Assembly: GCA_003245715.1 (NCBI GenBank)
Contig: QKCJ01000034.1
Span: 1 to 64,000, forward strand
Source of the DNA: a bacterium
GTDB taxonomy: Bacteria > Planctomycetota > SZUA-567
Length of the DNA: 64,000 nt
Direction: 5' to 3'
Shown: positions 1 to 8,356 of the stretch, one piece after another
Position numbering within the stretch: the stretch's first letter is position 1
Layout: every line of letters begins with the position of its first letter
Program-made: the position numbers and the translations under genes
Notes under the pieces: model-generated
Databases searched by the model: none
Told to the model about the DNA's origin: nothing
What the model saw: only the letters and a program-made list of their open reading frames with translations

Positions 1-27
1 AAGGATGATGACGACAAAAAAGATTGA
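1..27 (+). CDS. C-terminal end of an unidentified protein (partial)
   Basis: The window opens inside an open frame that reads KDDDDKKD and stops at TGA (25-27). Only eight residues are visible, so the product cannot be named. The strongly acidic/lysine tail is followed 57 bases later by a clear hairpin terminator, which supports a real gene end here. Confidence 0.55.
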   Translation, partial: KDDDDKKD

Positions 28-83
28 CCCTGCCTGAATTCCGGAATTTCCGGGTTATAAAAATTACTGCGGTGAGAATGTAA

Positions 84-126
84 AAAAGACCTGCCGGCTT
101 ATTCGCATGGCAGGTCTTTTGTTTTT
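84..126. terminator. Rho-independent terminator, probably bidirectional
   Basis: Arms AAAAGACCTGCC (84-95) and GGCAGGTCTTTT (109-120) form a perfect 12-bp stem around a 13-base loop. A T-rich run follows on the plus strand and an A-run precedes it. It sits between the gene ending at 27 and the convergent gene ending at 161, so it can serve both. Confidence 0.85.
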
Positions 127-160
127 TGCTTTTTTTGTAACGCAGCCGGTTAGGTTCGGA

Positions 161-799
161 TTAGTCCAGAGCTTCGAGTTCCATTAGTGCGTTTTCGATG
201 CGCTCTTTAACACCTTCAGGCACGGCGTTGGTCGCTGCCAGTTTCTGGCGTAGGGCGCGGGCGGTACGGAGGATGGATTCAATCTCGCGGCGGCGTGAAA
301 AGTTGGCCGCATCAATTTCATCATCATTGACCGGGCGTAGATGATCGCGGATTTCCTTGCGCAGAGCTGTTTCGTCGCTGCCGGTATCAAAGGCCATACG
401 GTGGAGTTTTTCCTTCTCGTCATCAGGCAGGTCATCACGGTCGCGCGCTTTTTTAAGAAGTTCAACGGTCTGATAATCCGGCACATCATAGCCTACCTGC
501 TGGTTTTCTTCCTGCGGGGAGAGGCGGTTTGGCTCGTAGCTTTTCATATAATTATAGCTGACCATCAGTTTCTTGACTGTTGGCTTTTTCAGGCCAAGCT
601 CGCGCGCGCAGTAAATCTCAAAGTCGTCATAGCCCCACTCTTTATAGTCGCCGCCATAGGCGACATCAGTAAGCAGTCTGCCAAGCTCAACCCAGGAAGA
701 GCGGAACTTGCGCAGCGATACGAGGATTTTGTAGCGCAGTGAATCGGGATTTAGTTCCTCAAGTTGTTTGTCGATTTTTTCCAGTGAATTAGCGCTCAT
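161..799 (-). CDS. Hypothetical protein, mostly helical, charged
   Basis: I do not recognise this 212-residue protein. It is soluble (no signal peptide or membrane segment), rich in Glu, Lys, Arg and Asp, and predicted almost wholly helical. Residues about 58-80 (DDFEIYCARELGLKKPTVKK) look like a helix-turn-helix of the kind that reads 'enzyme grows on, LGLKKPTVKKL', so DNA binding is possible but unproven. The C-terminal 50 residues (RRREIESILRTARALRQK onward) could form a coiled coil. The start is backed by AAGGA seven bases before the ATG. It stands alone, with 240 non-coding bases before the next gene. Confidence 0.7.
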   Translation of the reverse strand: MSANSLEKIDKQLEELNPDSLRYKILVSLRKFRSSWVELGRLLTDVAYGGDYKEWGYDDFEIYCARELGLKKPTVKKLMVSYNYMKSYEPNRLSPQEENQQVGYDVPDYQTVELLKKARDRDDLPDDEKEKLHRMAFDTGSDETALRKEIRDHLRPVNDDEIDAANFSRRREIESILRTARALRQKLAATNAVPEGVKERIENALMELEALD

Positions 800-1041
800 G
801 TATTGTCCTTATGCTGCAGGCTAACCATTCTCGGAAAGCCGCCGGAGGTTTTGAAATATTAATAATCGCTCAAACGAAAGCAGTGCAATTGTAGCCCCTG
901 CAAGCTTGTTGGTCAAGGCGGGGCAGGTCAGGTTTCCGGTTGCAGTTGCCAGCGGGGTTGATCGGTTTGCCGCGGGCGATCTTTATCGGCAATTTCAGCA
1001 GTTATTAAAAATTATTAGATTTTGCGCCGGGAATAGTGGGT

Positions 1042-1335
1042 TTATCTCTTCATCATTGAACGCAGAGCCTGGGTAGCCTTTTGCGGGTCGGACTCGATTT
1101 CCTTGGCGATTTTTTTTCGGTTATCGCGCGCGGCGGAATGGATTTTCTTGAAATTTTCAAGCGCCTGATCTTTTTCGATTTTTTCTTCTTTAGTCAGTTT
1201 TTTGGGGCTGCCGGTTTTGCCGGAGGTCTTGTCGGCGCTGCCCTTGCCAAGGCGGAGAATGGCCCTGATAACAAAAACAACCACCGCAAGAACTGCGAAG
1301 ATCATAACCAGTAATGTGCTTGCCGGAACGTCCAT
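1042..1335 (-). CDS. Small single-pass membrane protein downstream of mazG
   Basis: A 97-residue protein with one N-terminal membrane segment (about residues 6-28, VMIFAVLAVVVFVIRAIL) followed by a lysine-rich, charged cytoplasmic tail. No family recognised. Its ATG overlaps the stop codon of the MazG-type gene by one base (TAATG), so the two are almost certainly translationally coupled. The conserved-looking C-terminal part (KKIHSAARDNRKKIAKEI) may be a helical interaction segment. Confidence 0.7.
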   Translation of the reverse strand: MDVPASTLLVMIFAVLAVVVFVIRAILRLGKGSADKTSGKTGSPKKLTKEEKIEKDQALENFKKIHSAARDNRKKIAKEIESDPQKATQALRSMMKR

Positions 1336-1706
1336 TATTTCTTCTCCCCGGCTTTGGCCTGTTTGTAGATTTCTGCCGCGTGTTCCGCGTCACGGGCTTT
1401 TTCCTCGCCAAAGACATGCGGATGGCGGCGGATCATCTTCGCAAGTACTTCCTCGACCGGTTCGTTGGGATTGAACAGTCCGTCTTCTTCGGCGACCGCC
1501 ATGATCTGGCAGACATTGAAGAAAACATCCCCAAGTTCCTCGCGGATATGCTCGCGGTCATTATTCTCAAGCGCCTTGGCCAGCTCCTCAACTTCAGAGC
1601 GCAGCGGCTTAATCAGATCAGACAAGCGCTGTTCACGATCCCATGGGCATCCGGTCTCAGGATGGCGCAGCGTCGAGATTATTTCAAATACTTTGGCGAT
1701 ATCCAT
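1335..1706 (-). CDS. mazG: MazG-family nucleotide pyrophosphohydrolase, single-domain
   Basis: MazG enzymes hydrolyse (d)NTPs to monophosphates and pyrophosphate and act as house-cleaning enzymes. This protein shows the family N-terminal signature (LRHPETGCPWDREQ, about 13-26), the metal-binding pair in SEVEELAKAL (about 37-46) and EELGDVFFNV (about 57-66), and the closing RRHPHVFGEE. At 123 residues it is one MazG domain, about half the length of the two-domain E. coli protein, so it should dimerise to build the active site. No strong ribosome-binding site is seen. It is coupled to the small membrane protein downstream. Confidence 0.9.
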   Translation of the reverse strand: MDIAKVFEIISTLRHPETGCPWDREQRLSDLIKPLRSEVEELAKALENNDREHIREELGDVFFNVCQIMAVAEEDGLFNPNEPVEEVLAKMIRRHPHVFGEEKARDAEHAAEIYKQAKAGEKK

Positions 1707-1757
1707 ATTCGGTTTTCACACTTATAGACTCAAAAGAAGCCTCTTCTGATCTTTGGT

Positions 1758-2705
1758 TTATTTACCGGCGGCCGCGACATCATTTGGCAGCTGCCATTTT
1801 TTCTGCAGGCGGGTGAGTGTGCCGTTGTCCCTGAGTGTCTGTAGGCCGAGTTCAAATTCACGCAGAAGTTCTTCGGTGCGCGAGTTGTTTCTGACCCCGC
1901 AGACAAATTCTTCAAGATAGTTCTGCGAACGGTATTTGGTGAAAGCGTTCTCCCAGCGGATGCGGCGCAGTTCCCGGTCAAAGGTTATCGAGTAACCTGC
2001 AAGTATGTCGATGCGGCGGTTGCGCAGCAGGCGGAAACCTGTTTCCATATCGATGAATTCAAGCTTGCGCACTTCGGGGACTTGGTTCAGCTCGGAAAGA
2101 AAGCTGCCGTAATTCCAGCCTTTCATTATACCGATGCGTTTGCCTTTAAGGGACTCAAGGCCGTTGAGCTTGAAGCCTGAGGAGTTGAGGACATAGAGGG
2201 TTGTGTTGATGCGGTCAATGGGGGTTGGCGAAAAGGCGAAGATCTTCTCGCGCTCGCTGGTTTTGACGGTCGGAAACAGAAGGTCGGCGCGATAATATGA
2301 ATTGTCGATCTTTGCCTCTTCCTGACTTGAAAGAAGATTGACGCCTTGAAAGCCGAAATTGACGACTATGCTGCTCTTTTCATTGGCCGGCCGTTCAGCC
2401 AGCGCCCGGTTTGCGCCGCTTAACTTTGCCGCTGTTTCAGCCCGGTTCCATGGCAGGACAGTCAGGATGATTGTATACTGGCGTGTCTGGAAGGCTTCAC
2501 GCACCACGTCCCACGCATAACCCTGCAGGTATTTTGAATCATTTCCGGGGGTGATGATTTCGCGCGGTTTATTCTCGCCGGTGGGTTTGGCAAAGCAGAG
2601 TGGCGGGTATTCATCAAGAGTGGTCAGCGATACGTACTTCTCTCCCGCACAGAGGAGTGAGGTGAGAAATAATCCGATAATCAGAAGTGTCGCCCGTAAA
2701 CTCAT
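1758..2705 (-). CDS. Periplasmic solute-binding protein, family 3 (amino-acid type)
   Basis: An exported protein of 315 residues resembling family 3 substrate-binding proteins of amino-acid ABC transporters or their sensor relatives. A signal peptide is evident (LLIIGLFLTSLLCAG). The mature part has the usual two-lobe pattern: a YPPLCF motif near the start, a FAFSPTPIDRINTTLYV stretch, a SLKGKRIGIMKGWNYGSF hinge region and a late RRIDILAGYS segment. I chose the ATG at 2705 because GGAG lies nine bases upstream; a further in-frame ATG at 2729 lacks one. No permease or ATPase is adjacent, so it may feed a transporter elsewhere or be an orphan sensor protein. Confidence 0.8.
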   Translation of the reverse strand: MSLRATLLIIGLFLTSLLCAGEKYVSLTTLDEYPPLCFAKPTGENKPREIITPGNDSKYLQGYAWDVVREAFQTRQYTIILTVLPWNRAETAAKLSGANRALAERPANEKSSIVVNFGFQGVNLLSSQEEAKIDNSYYRADLLFPTVKTSEREKIFAFSPTPIDRINTTLYVLNSSGFKLNGLESLKGKRIGIMKGWNYGSFLSELNQVPEVRKLEFIDMETGFRLLRNRRIDILAGYSITFDRELRRIRWENAFTKYRSQNYLEEFVCGVRNNSRTEELLREFELGLQTLRDNGTLTRLQKKWQLPNDVAAAGK

Positions 2706-2780
2706 AATGCTTTTCTCCACAGTATTCATTCAACCCGCAGACCGACCGAGCCATAAAATCGCCCGCTACAATTATACCCC

Positions 2781-3881
2781 TTAGACGTTAAAGCGGAAGT
2801 GCATCACGTCGCCATTCTCAACAACATATTCCTTGCCCTCAACACGCATCTGTCCCGCAGCCTTCGCGCCCTGCTCGCCGTTGTTGTTGATGAAGTCGTT
2901 AAAGCCGATGACCTCAGCGCGGATAAAGCCCTTCTCGAAATCAGTATGGATCACGCTCGCTGCCTGCGGCGCTTTCCAGCCACGGTGGATCGTCCAGGCG
3001 CGAACTTCCTTCTCGCCGGCGGTGAAGTAGCTGATAAGGCCGAGTGTGTGGTAGCCGGTATGGATAACCTTGTCAAGGCCGCTCTCTTCAACGCCGTATT
3101 CCTTGAGAAACTCCGAGCGTTCCTCGTCCTCAAGCCCGATCATATCCTCTTCCATCTTAGCGCAGATCTTGATGATGTCACTTCCGCGTTCCTCGGCATA
3201 GGCGCGAACCTTTTTGACGTACCCGTTATCCTCAAGCATCCCGCTTTCATCAACATTCGCGCAGTAGATAACCGGCTTGGCCGTCAGAAAACGCATTTCA
3301 TTATATAGTCCAATCGCCGCGTCCTTATCCTTGTCCTCAAAATTGAAGGCAGGCATACCTGAATCAAGATGCTTCTTGAGGGCTTCTGCGATGTCATAGG
3401 CCGGTTTCATTGCCTTGTCAGAACGTGCGCGCTTGGCGAGGGTGTCGAGTTTCTTTTCAATCTGCTGGCTGTCGGCGATAATCAGCTCAAGCTCGATAAC
3501 CTCAATGTCGCGGATCGGGTCAATCGAGCCGTCAACGTGGATAACGTCGTCATCGTCAAAGCAGCGCACTACGTGCAGGATCGCCTGAGTCTCACGGATG
3601 TTTCCAAGAAACTGGTTTCCGAGACCTTCACCCTTGCTTGCACCCTTTACAAGTCCGGCAATGTCAACAAAGTCAACTGTTGCGCAGATGGTCTTGCGCG
3701 GGCCTACGATAGCTGTGAGTTTATCAAGCCTCGGGTCAGGCACGGGAACAATCGCCTTGTTCGGTTCGATTGTGCAGAAAGGGTAATTAGCCGCTTCCGC
3801 CGCGCTTTGCCTGGTCAGCGCATTAAAGAGGGTGGACTTGCCAACATTAGGCAGACCGACAATACCTACTCCAACTCCCAT
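2781..3881 (-). CDS. ychF: Redox-regulated ATPase YchF (OLA1 family)
   Basis: YchF is a universally conserved Obg-like P-loop protein that binds the ribosome and hydrolyses ATP rather than GTP. The sequence shows the P-loop GLPNVGKS (about 9-16), the DFVDIAGLVKGASKGEGLG switch region, and NVDE in place of the GTP-specifying NKxD, as expected for the family. The C-terminal TGS-like domain is present (ISYFTAGEKEVRAWTI). Length is 366 residues against a usual 363. The start at 3881 has GGAG nine bases upstream; a longer in-frame start at 3908 has none. Confidence 0.96.
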   Translation of the reverse strand: MGVGVGIVGLPNVGKSTLFNALTRQSAAEAANYPFCTIEPNKAIVPVPDPRLDKLTAIVGPRKTICATVDFVDIAGLVKGASKGEGLGNQFLGNIRETQAILHVVRCFDDDDVIHVDGSIDPIRDIEVIELELIIADSQQIEKKLDTLAKRARSDKAMKPAYDIAEALKKHLDSGMPAFNFEDKDKDAAIGLYNEMRFLTAKPVIYCANVDESGMLEDNGYVKKVRAYAEERGSDIIKICAKMEEDMIGLEDEERSEFLKEYGVEESGLDKVIHTGYHTLGLISYFTAGEKEVRAWTIHRGWKAPQAASVIHTDFEKGFIRAEVIGFNDFINNNGEQGAKAAGQMRVEGKEYVVENGDVMHFRFNV

Positions 3882-4007
3882 GTAACTTATCTCCGCTGCA
3901 AACCGCATGCAACTTCAAAACGCTGCACGCAGTCAGATCTTATTCTTATTATTTATAATTGTAAAAGCTTAAAAAGCCTGATTTAATTCTTCAGACAACC
4001 GGCTTGT

Positions 4008-4637
4008 TTATTTAATCGCTTCAAGCTTGATGTCAAAGACCAGTGTTTCGTTCGGCCCGATTGATGGAGGAGCGCCGCGTTCGCCGTAAGCAATTTCCGG
4101 CGGGAGGAAGACCTTCCATTCGCTGCCCGGCTTCATCATCATCAGCGCTTCAGTCCAGCCGGGGATAACCTGATTCGGCTTGAAGGTTGTCGGTTCGCCG
4201 CGTGAGTAGGAGCTGTCAAACTCGGTGCCGTCGATGAGTGTGCCGCGGTAGTGGACGACAACATTGTCATCAATTTTCGGACTCTCACCCTCACCGTCAG
4301 CGGTGACGATATACTGCAGGCCGCTCTCAAGAACCTTGACGCCATCTTTCTTGGCGTTATCCTCAAGGAACTTGCGCCCTTCCTTTTCCTTGGCTTCTGA
4401 GGCCTTGGCCGCTGCCTTGTTGGCTTTTTCACGGAATTTGGTGATCGCTTCGTGCATCTCTTCGTGGGTAATTTTAGGCTCGTTCTGGAGAAGTGAGTCC
4501 TTGATTCCCTCAAGCATCACATTGACATCCAGATCTTTGATGATCGCACCAATGCTCATGTCGCGCGCCAGATACATCGCACAGTTGACACCAATTGAAT
4601 AACTGGCTTTTTCCTTGTCGCCCTTAATCTTTTTCAT
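4008..4637 (-). CDS. FKBP-type peptidyl-prolyl cis-trans isomerase (FklB/Mip-like)
   Basis: An N-terminal helical dimerisation domain (about 1-100, beginning KASYSIGVNCAMYLARDM) is joined by an Ala/Lys-rich helix to a C-terminal FKBP domain (about 105-209) with VVVHYRGTLIDGTEFDSS, VIPGWTEAL and PPEIAYGERG motifs. This is the FklB/FkpA/Mip layout of a V-shaped dimeric folding catalyst. No signal peptide is present, so it should be cytoplasmic like FklB. The ATG at 4637 has GGAG six bases upstream, so it is preferred over the in-frame ATG at 4652. The gene stands alone. Confidence 0.92.
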   Translation of the reverse strand: MKKIKGDKEKASYSIGVNCAMYLARDMSIGAIIKDLDVNVMLEGIKDSLLQNEPKITHEEMHEAITKFREKANKAAAKASEAKEKEGRKFLEDNAKKDGVKVLESGLQYIVTADGEGESPKIDDNVVVHYRGTLIDGTEFDSSYSRGEPTTFKPNQVIPGWTEALMMMKPGSEWKVFLPPEIAYGERGAPPSIGPNETLVFDIKLEAIK

Positions 4638-4946
4638 ATTATTCTCCGTCATGATAATTCAATGACGGTAAGCCTCTGTGCAAACAGTCATCAAACAACA
4701 AAAACCGAGCGAACCCACAATAATTGAGAACGCCCTCAAAGCAGTGATGCGTAAAACATCGCTAAAGCGTGCCGGCAACATCAGTTGACGACTTGCCGCT
4801 ACGCTTTAATATAATAAGGTATAATCATGAATTTGCAAGGGGATTTGTAGAATCAACTTACAACGGAAATAGCTGTTATTATCCCCGACGCCGGAGCATT
4901 CTTTCCGACCGGGTTTTACCTTTAAGATACAGACTGTCCCCGGGAC
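4638..4946. other. Intergenic region, no gene seen
   Basis: About 310 bases between two minus-strand genes. I see no convincing reading frame, RNA gene or strong hairpin. It must hold the promoter of the FKBP-type gene. Confidence 0.6.
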
Positions 4947-5924
4947 TTAGAGATAGTACTCCGGCGGGGTCAGTTCTGCGTATTTATTCAGCCTGAACAG
5001 CTCCTTGCGCAGCTCCAGGCAGAGGTGGCATTTATGGATATAGCCGTTTTTGTCCGCGCGGAATTCTGGGCAGATTTCCTGCAGCCCCACAGGGCCTTTC
5101 TCCTGCAAAATACGGTATAATTTGTGCTTATACATGTTTTGCACCGATGGGTGCAGGTCTTCATTGACATTGGCGATACTCAGCCCCGGGCAGTGTCCGG
5201 TATAGAGGTTGCCGTGGGGGTCGATATGAAAATGCCCGGTTGAGCCAAGGCACGAGCGGCAGTTATCGCCCCGGAAATTTTCCGCCGGATATTTTCGCAG
5301 TCCTTCAGTAAGGGTCTCGGCTGCGCGCCCGGCCGGGGTCAGATAGGAGTGCATCTTCCAGACACCGTTATAGTCAAGGTCGAGTATTTTCATTGATTCC
5401 GGCAGCGTATGCGTGCGGTTGTGGTCAAGGCGCGAGAGTTGCGAAAAAATTTCCTGTGTCCAGATAATTACCCTGCCCTCAAAGACATGCAGCGCCGCTT
5501 CGATCCCGTCGCGGGTGCGGCAGAAGGGAATAAACTCGTTATGGAAAAGTGAAGCGCTGATAAGAACCGCTTCAAGCCCAGCGTCCTTGAGTTCCGTGAA
5601 GGTGTTGAGTCCCGTCTCGAAACTATCGCACCAGCCGCAGTTGGTCTCCAGATAATCAACCGGGACGTTGTGTTTTTGCGCATATTTAAGAGCTTTTTTC
5701 AGTACCGGCATATTCAGCGTCGCTTCCCCGCCGGCTAGATGCACACCGCGCAGCTGCTGCTCGGACGACATCGAGGAGAAAACCTTATCCATAGTTGCGT
5801 CGCTCATCCAGCGGTTTTCGTGTTTGGGGGAACAACGGTAAAGGCAATGCCTGCAGGCATTGTTGCAACGGTATGATAGCATGATCCCGCCTGAGATAAG
5901 ATCAGGTATAGGTGAATCCGCCAT
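4947..5924 (-). CDS. Radical SAM protein with SPASM-like C-terminal cysteines
   Basis: The canonical CX3CX2C motif for the SAM-binding 4Fe-4S cluster is at C20, C24 and C27 (CNNACRHC), followed by the GGEATLN segment that contacts SAM. The C-terminal third carries further cysteines (CRSC, GHCPG, CPE, CHLC), which suggests one or two auxiliary clusters as in SPASM or Twitch proteins. Such proteins modify peptides or proteins or activate partner enzymes; the substrate cannot be inferred. No small precursor peptide gene is evident nearby. AAGGA lies eight bases before the ATG. Length is 325 residues, short for a full SPASM enzyme. Confidence 0.85.
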   Translation of the reverse strand: MADSPIPDLISGGIMLSYRCNNACRHCLYRCSPKHENRWMSDATMDKVFSSMSSEQQLRGVHLAGGEATLNMPVLKKALKYAQKHNVPVDYLETNCGWCDSFETGLNTFTELKDAGLEAVLISASLFHNEFIPFCRTRDGIEAALHVFEGRVIIWTQEIFSQLSRLDHNRTHTLPESMKILDLDYNGVWKMHSYLTPAGRAAETLTEGLRKYPAENFRGDNCRSCLGSTGHFHIDPHGNLYTGHCPGLSIANVNEDLHPSVQNMYKHKLYRILQEKGPVGLQEICPEFRADKNGYIHKCHLCLELRKELFRLNKYAELTPPEYYL

Positions 5925-6024
5925 GGCTTGATCCTTACGCTTGCCAATATTGAACTTGCTGTATTTCTGCCCGAAATATCAGTTTAAAACAGTATATCAG
6001 TTCGGATATTAAAGTCAAAGGATC

Positions 6025-7272
6025 TCAATCGATAAATGAGAATTCGCTCTTGATTTCTTCAAGACTGACGTCAAGACAACAGATGCAGCTCAAGCCATCG
6101 GCACTGCGAAAACGGCAAGAATGGGTAATACATTCCGCTCCGGTGGCTGATGAAATATAGGCATCTGAGACATATGAGTCGTTTCCGGACTTTAGCCAGA
6201 GGTAGTATTCTTTGAGCGAAAGATTTTCACCTTTTTTGGCCGGATGGAAGATATAACGCTTCTGCTCGGTAAGTTGTTCGGTGCGCCCAACGGTGTCGGT
6301 GATAGTGATGCCGTTTTCATTGAGCAGATAAATAAACTGCAGATTCTGGTATTTTTCGGTCAGCCAGTAGAGCGCCGCCTCCATATCCGCGTATGAGACC
6401 TTCTCAAGGACTTCCCTGATCTCATCGACACTGATGGAGTTTTTCGAGAGGTGCATATGCCGCCTGCGCAGGATTTCATCCGAGTGGCTGCGGAATTTGT
6501 TGGCAATCAGTTCATACGCTTTCTGGCAGTTGGGGTCTGTGCCTGATTCAAATGAATGCGCCCGGGAATAGAGGAAGCCCTGCTGGAAATCGACATCCAG
6601 CGCCAGACATTCCAGCGCCTCTTCAATTTCCTCAACGCCTTCGGCAACGACCAGCGCGCCGGTACGGTGGGCAAGCCCGGTCAGCGCGCGGACAACCTCC
6701 ATCCGCCACTTTTCCTTGTGCAGGCCCGAGATCAACTTGCGGTCAATCTTGATAAGGTCGGGCTTGATTTCAGACATTCTGATAAGCCCTGAATACTGTG
6801 AACCGACATCGTCAAGCGCCAGCAGAAAACCTTTTTCGCGGTTATGCTGGAGGAACTGCCGGTAAGTGTCGACCTCGGCAATCGCCGATTCCAGCACTTC
6901 AAGAATGATCCGGTTGGGGTTAATATTATATGACTCGGTAAGCTTGGGCAGCCAGTCAGCGCAATCCATATAGTGTATGAGCGGGTTGCCGATATTGATT
7001 GAAAGAATCATTTTCGGCATTTTCTGTTGCAGCTTGCTGAAATTGCGCAGGGTGTTCTCAAGACAGAGGCGCTCGAGTTTGCCGCGGCAACCGGCTTCTT
7101 CTGCTGCAGCAAAAAGCTCTTTGGGGTAAATTATTTCACCGCTTGAAGGGTCAATGCCTCTCGCAAGTGCCTCAATAATCTGAATTGACTGGCGCTGGAC
7201 AGAAATTATCGGCTGAAACCAGACAGCAACAGAGTTCTCATCAATAACTTTTTGTATATCTACTTCAATCAT
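6025..7272 (-). CDS. EAL-domain protein with C-terminal sensor domain (YkuI-like)
   Basis: Residues about 10-245 form an EAL domain, the fold that hydrolyses cyclic di-GMP. Most catalytic landmarks are visible: EALARG (34-39), LEVLES, ALDDVGSQYSGL, DLIKIDRKL, VVAEGVE and QQGF. The middle glutamate motif (LEVLES) and DDVGS (usually DDFG[TS]) deviate slightly, so activity is likely but not certain. The last ~130 residues (YIFHPAKKGENLSLKEYY, DAYISSATGAECITHS, CLDVSLEEI) look like a PAS/Cache-type sensor fold without membrane segments. This order and length (415 residues) match Bacillus YkuI (407). No GGDEF gene is nearby. The start is poorly supported by a ribosome-binding site. Confidence 0.88.
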   Translation of the reverse strand: MIEVDIQKVIDENSVAVWFQPIISVQRQSIQIIEALARGIDPSSGEIIYPKELFAAAEEAGCRGKLERLCLENTLRNFSKLQQKMPKMILSINIGNPLIHYMDCADWLPKLTESYNINPNRIILEVLESAIAEVDTYRQFLQHNREKGFLLALDDVGSQYSGLIRMSEIKPDLIKIDRKLISGLHKEKWRMEVVRALTGLAHRTGALVVAEGVEEIEEALECLALDVDFQQGFLYSRAHSFESGTDPNCQKAYELIANKFRSHSDEILRRRHMHLSKNSISVDEIREVLEKVSYADMEAALYWLTEKYQNLQFIYLLNENGITITDTVGRTEQLTEQKRYIFHPAKKGENLSLKEYYLWLKSGNDSYVSDAYISSATGAECITHSCRFRSADGLSCICCLDVSLEEIKSEFSFID

Positions 7273-8356
7273 TTAGCGTTTTTCGACTTAATCTTAAGCT
7301 GTAAAAATATTAGCAATTTCTGATATATATTTATCACAATACAAGTATATGTCAATAGCAAAGAAATGAGTGTAAAAATATTTTATTCTGTGTAATTTGA
7401 GTAATTATTTTTCCTGATTTGTAATATAAAAGTTACTTTATTCAGCCATGGTCGCGGATTATGGTTTTAACTGGTTATCAGATAGTTGGTTATGCGGATA
7501 TTTTTTCTTGTGTCGAGCCTTGTGGAGAAACGGGATAAATGGGTAATTTGTCTTGTGGTGGAGTGTTGATTATAAAAAGTAACTTTTGGTTCAAAGTTAA
7601 GGTGTGGCAGGTATCCCCTCTGTAAACAAGTTTTACCACGATTTGCTACAAAAAAATACTAAAATATTGGTGTTTTAAATAGATTGAAATGGTGATAATT
7701 ATCGTATTGCCGGTAAATATTATTGATATGGTTTCTTGTATCGCCATTTATGTTGTTTGATGCTTTGCCCAGTTTATTTTTTTGTTGATTGTTTTATTTT
7801 GTTTTTAAAAAATAGTATAATGATTTTATGCTGTAATTTAACGTATTAAAGTTAAAATCATATTTTGATAAAATTATAAATTAAGTTGCTGCAGGTTAAA
7901 AATATCTGGTGATATTAATGATATTTCAGACGAAAAAATATAAGTTCAAAATATTCTTAAAATAGCATAAAAAGTTAATATTGATAAGGTTTATATACTG
8001 TAATTTAAAGTTTAAAAGTTGAATTTACAATTTTAAGATTTTGGCCGGTCGGCTTTTTCTGGCTGGTGGCGGTTTCGGTAAGCATTCTGTAGGCTTATGG
8101 TCTTGTGCCGGTCGGAGGGCGGGTTGAAATGTCTGAACCGGTTGACGTTATATGAAATAGACGTCATTCTGTCATGGCTTATTGGCGAATTTACGCCTGT
8201 TTAATCTTTATTTGCAGCCCAGAACCGCCTTGACTGTCTGAGCCCTAGCGCTACAATAGCTTTCTCTTGCCTATTTAATGTATAGGCATGCTAATTTTTG
8301 AGAGAGTGAAAAAGTAACTTTTTATAATACATATTTTGCATGATTGGAGTGGTTAA
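7273..8356. other. 1.1 kb AT-rich non-coding region upstream of thrC
   Basis: No reading frame here looks protein-like on either strand, and no tRNA or known RNA motif was recognised. The first ~770 bases are very AT-rich (runs such as TTTTAAAAAATAG); the last ~300 are balanced. It contains three variants of the same small inverted repeat, AAAGT-N-ACTTT (7429-7439, 7575-7587, 8309-8323). It must hold the thrC promoter and that of the EAL gene. I could not find convincing DnaA boxes, so I do not call an origin. Confidence 0.7.
8309..8323. promoter_or_regulatory. Inverted repeat AAAAAGT-A-ACTTTTT upstream of thrC
   Basis: A perfect 7-bp inverted repeat with a single central base, 33 bases before the thrC start. 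Shorter copies lie at 7575-7587 (6-bp arms, central A) and 7429-7439 (5-bp arms, central T). Three spaced copies in non-coding DNA suggest a protein-binding site, but AT-rich background makes chance occurrence possible. Confidence 0.35.

Noticed and set aside
1..27. A KDDDDK sequence resembling an epitope/protease tag at the end of the first frame
   Set aside because: The preceding bases are not visible, the codons and following terminator look natural, and acidic tails are common in bacterial proteins; no vector sequence is near.
7273..8356. Replication origin in the AT-rich gap before thrC
   Set aside because: I could not find a cluster of DnaA boxes, and neither dnaA, dnaN nor gidA-type genes adjoin.
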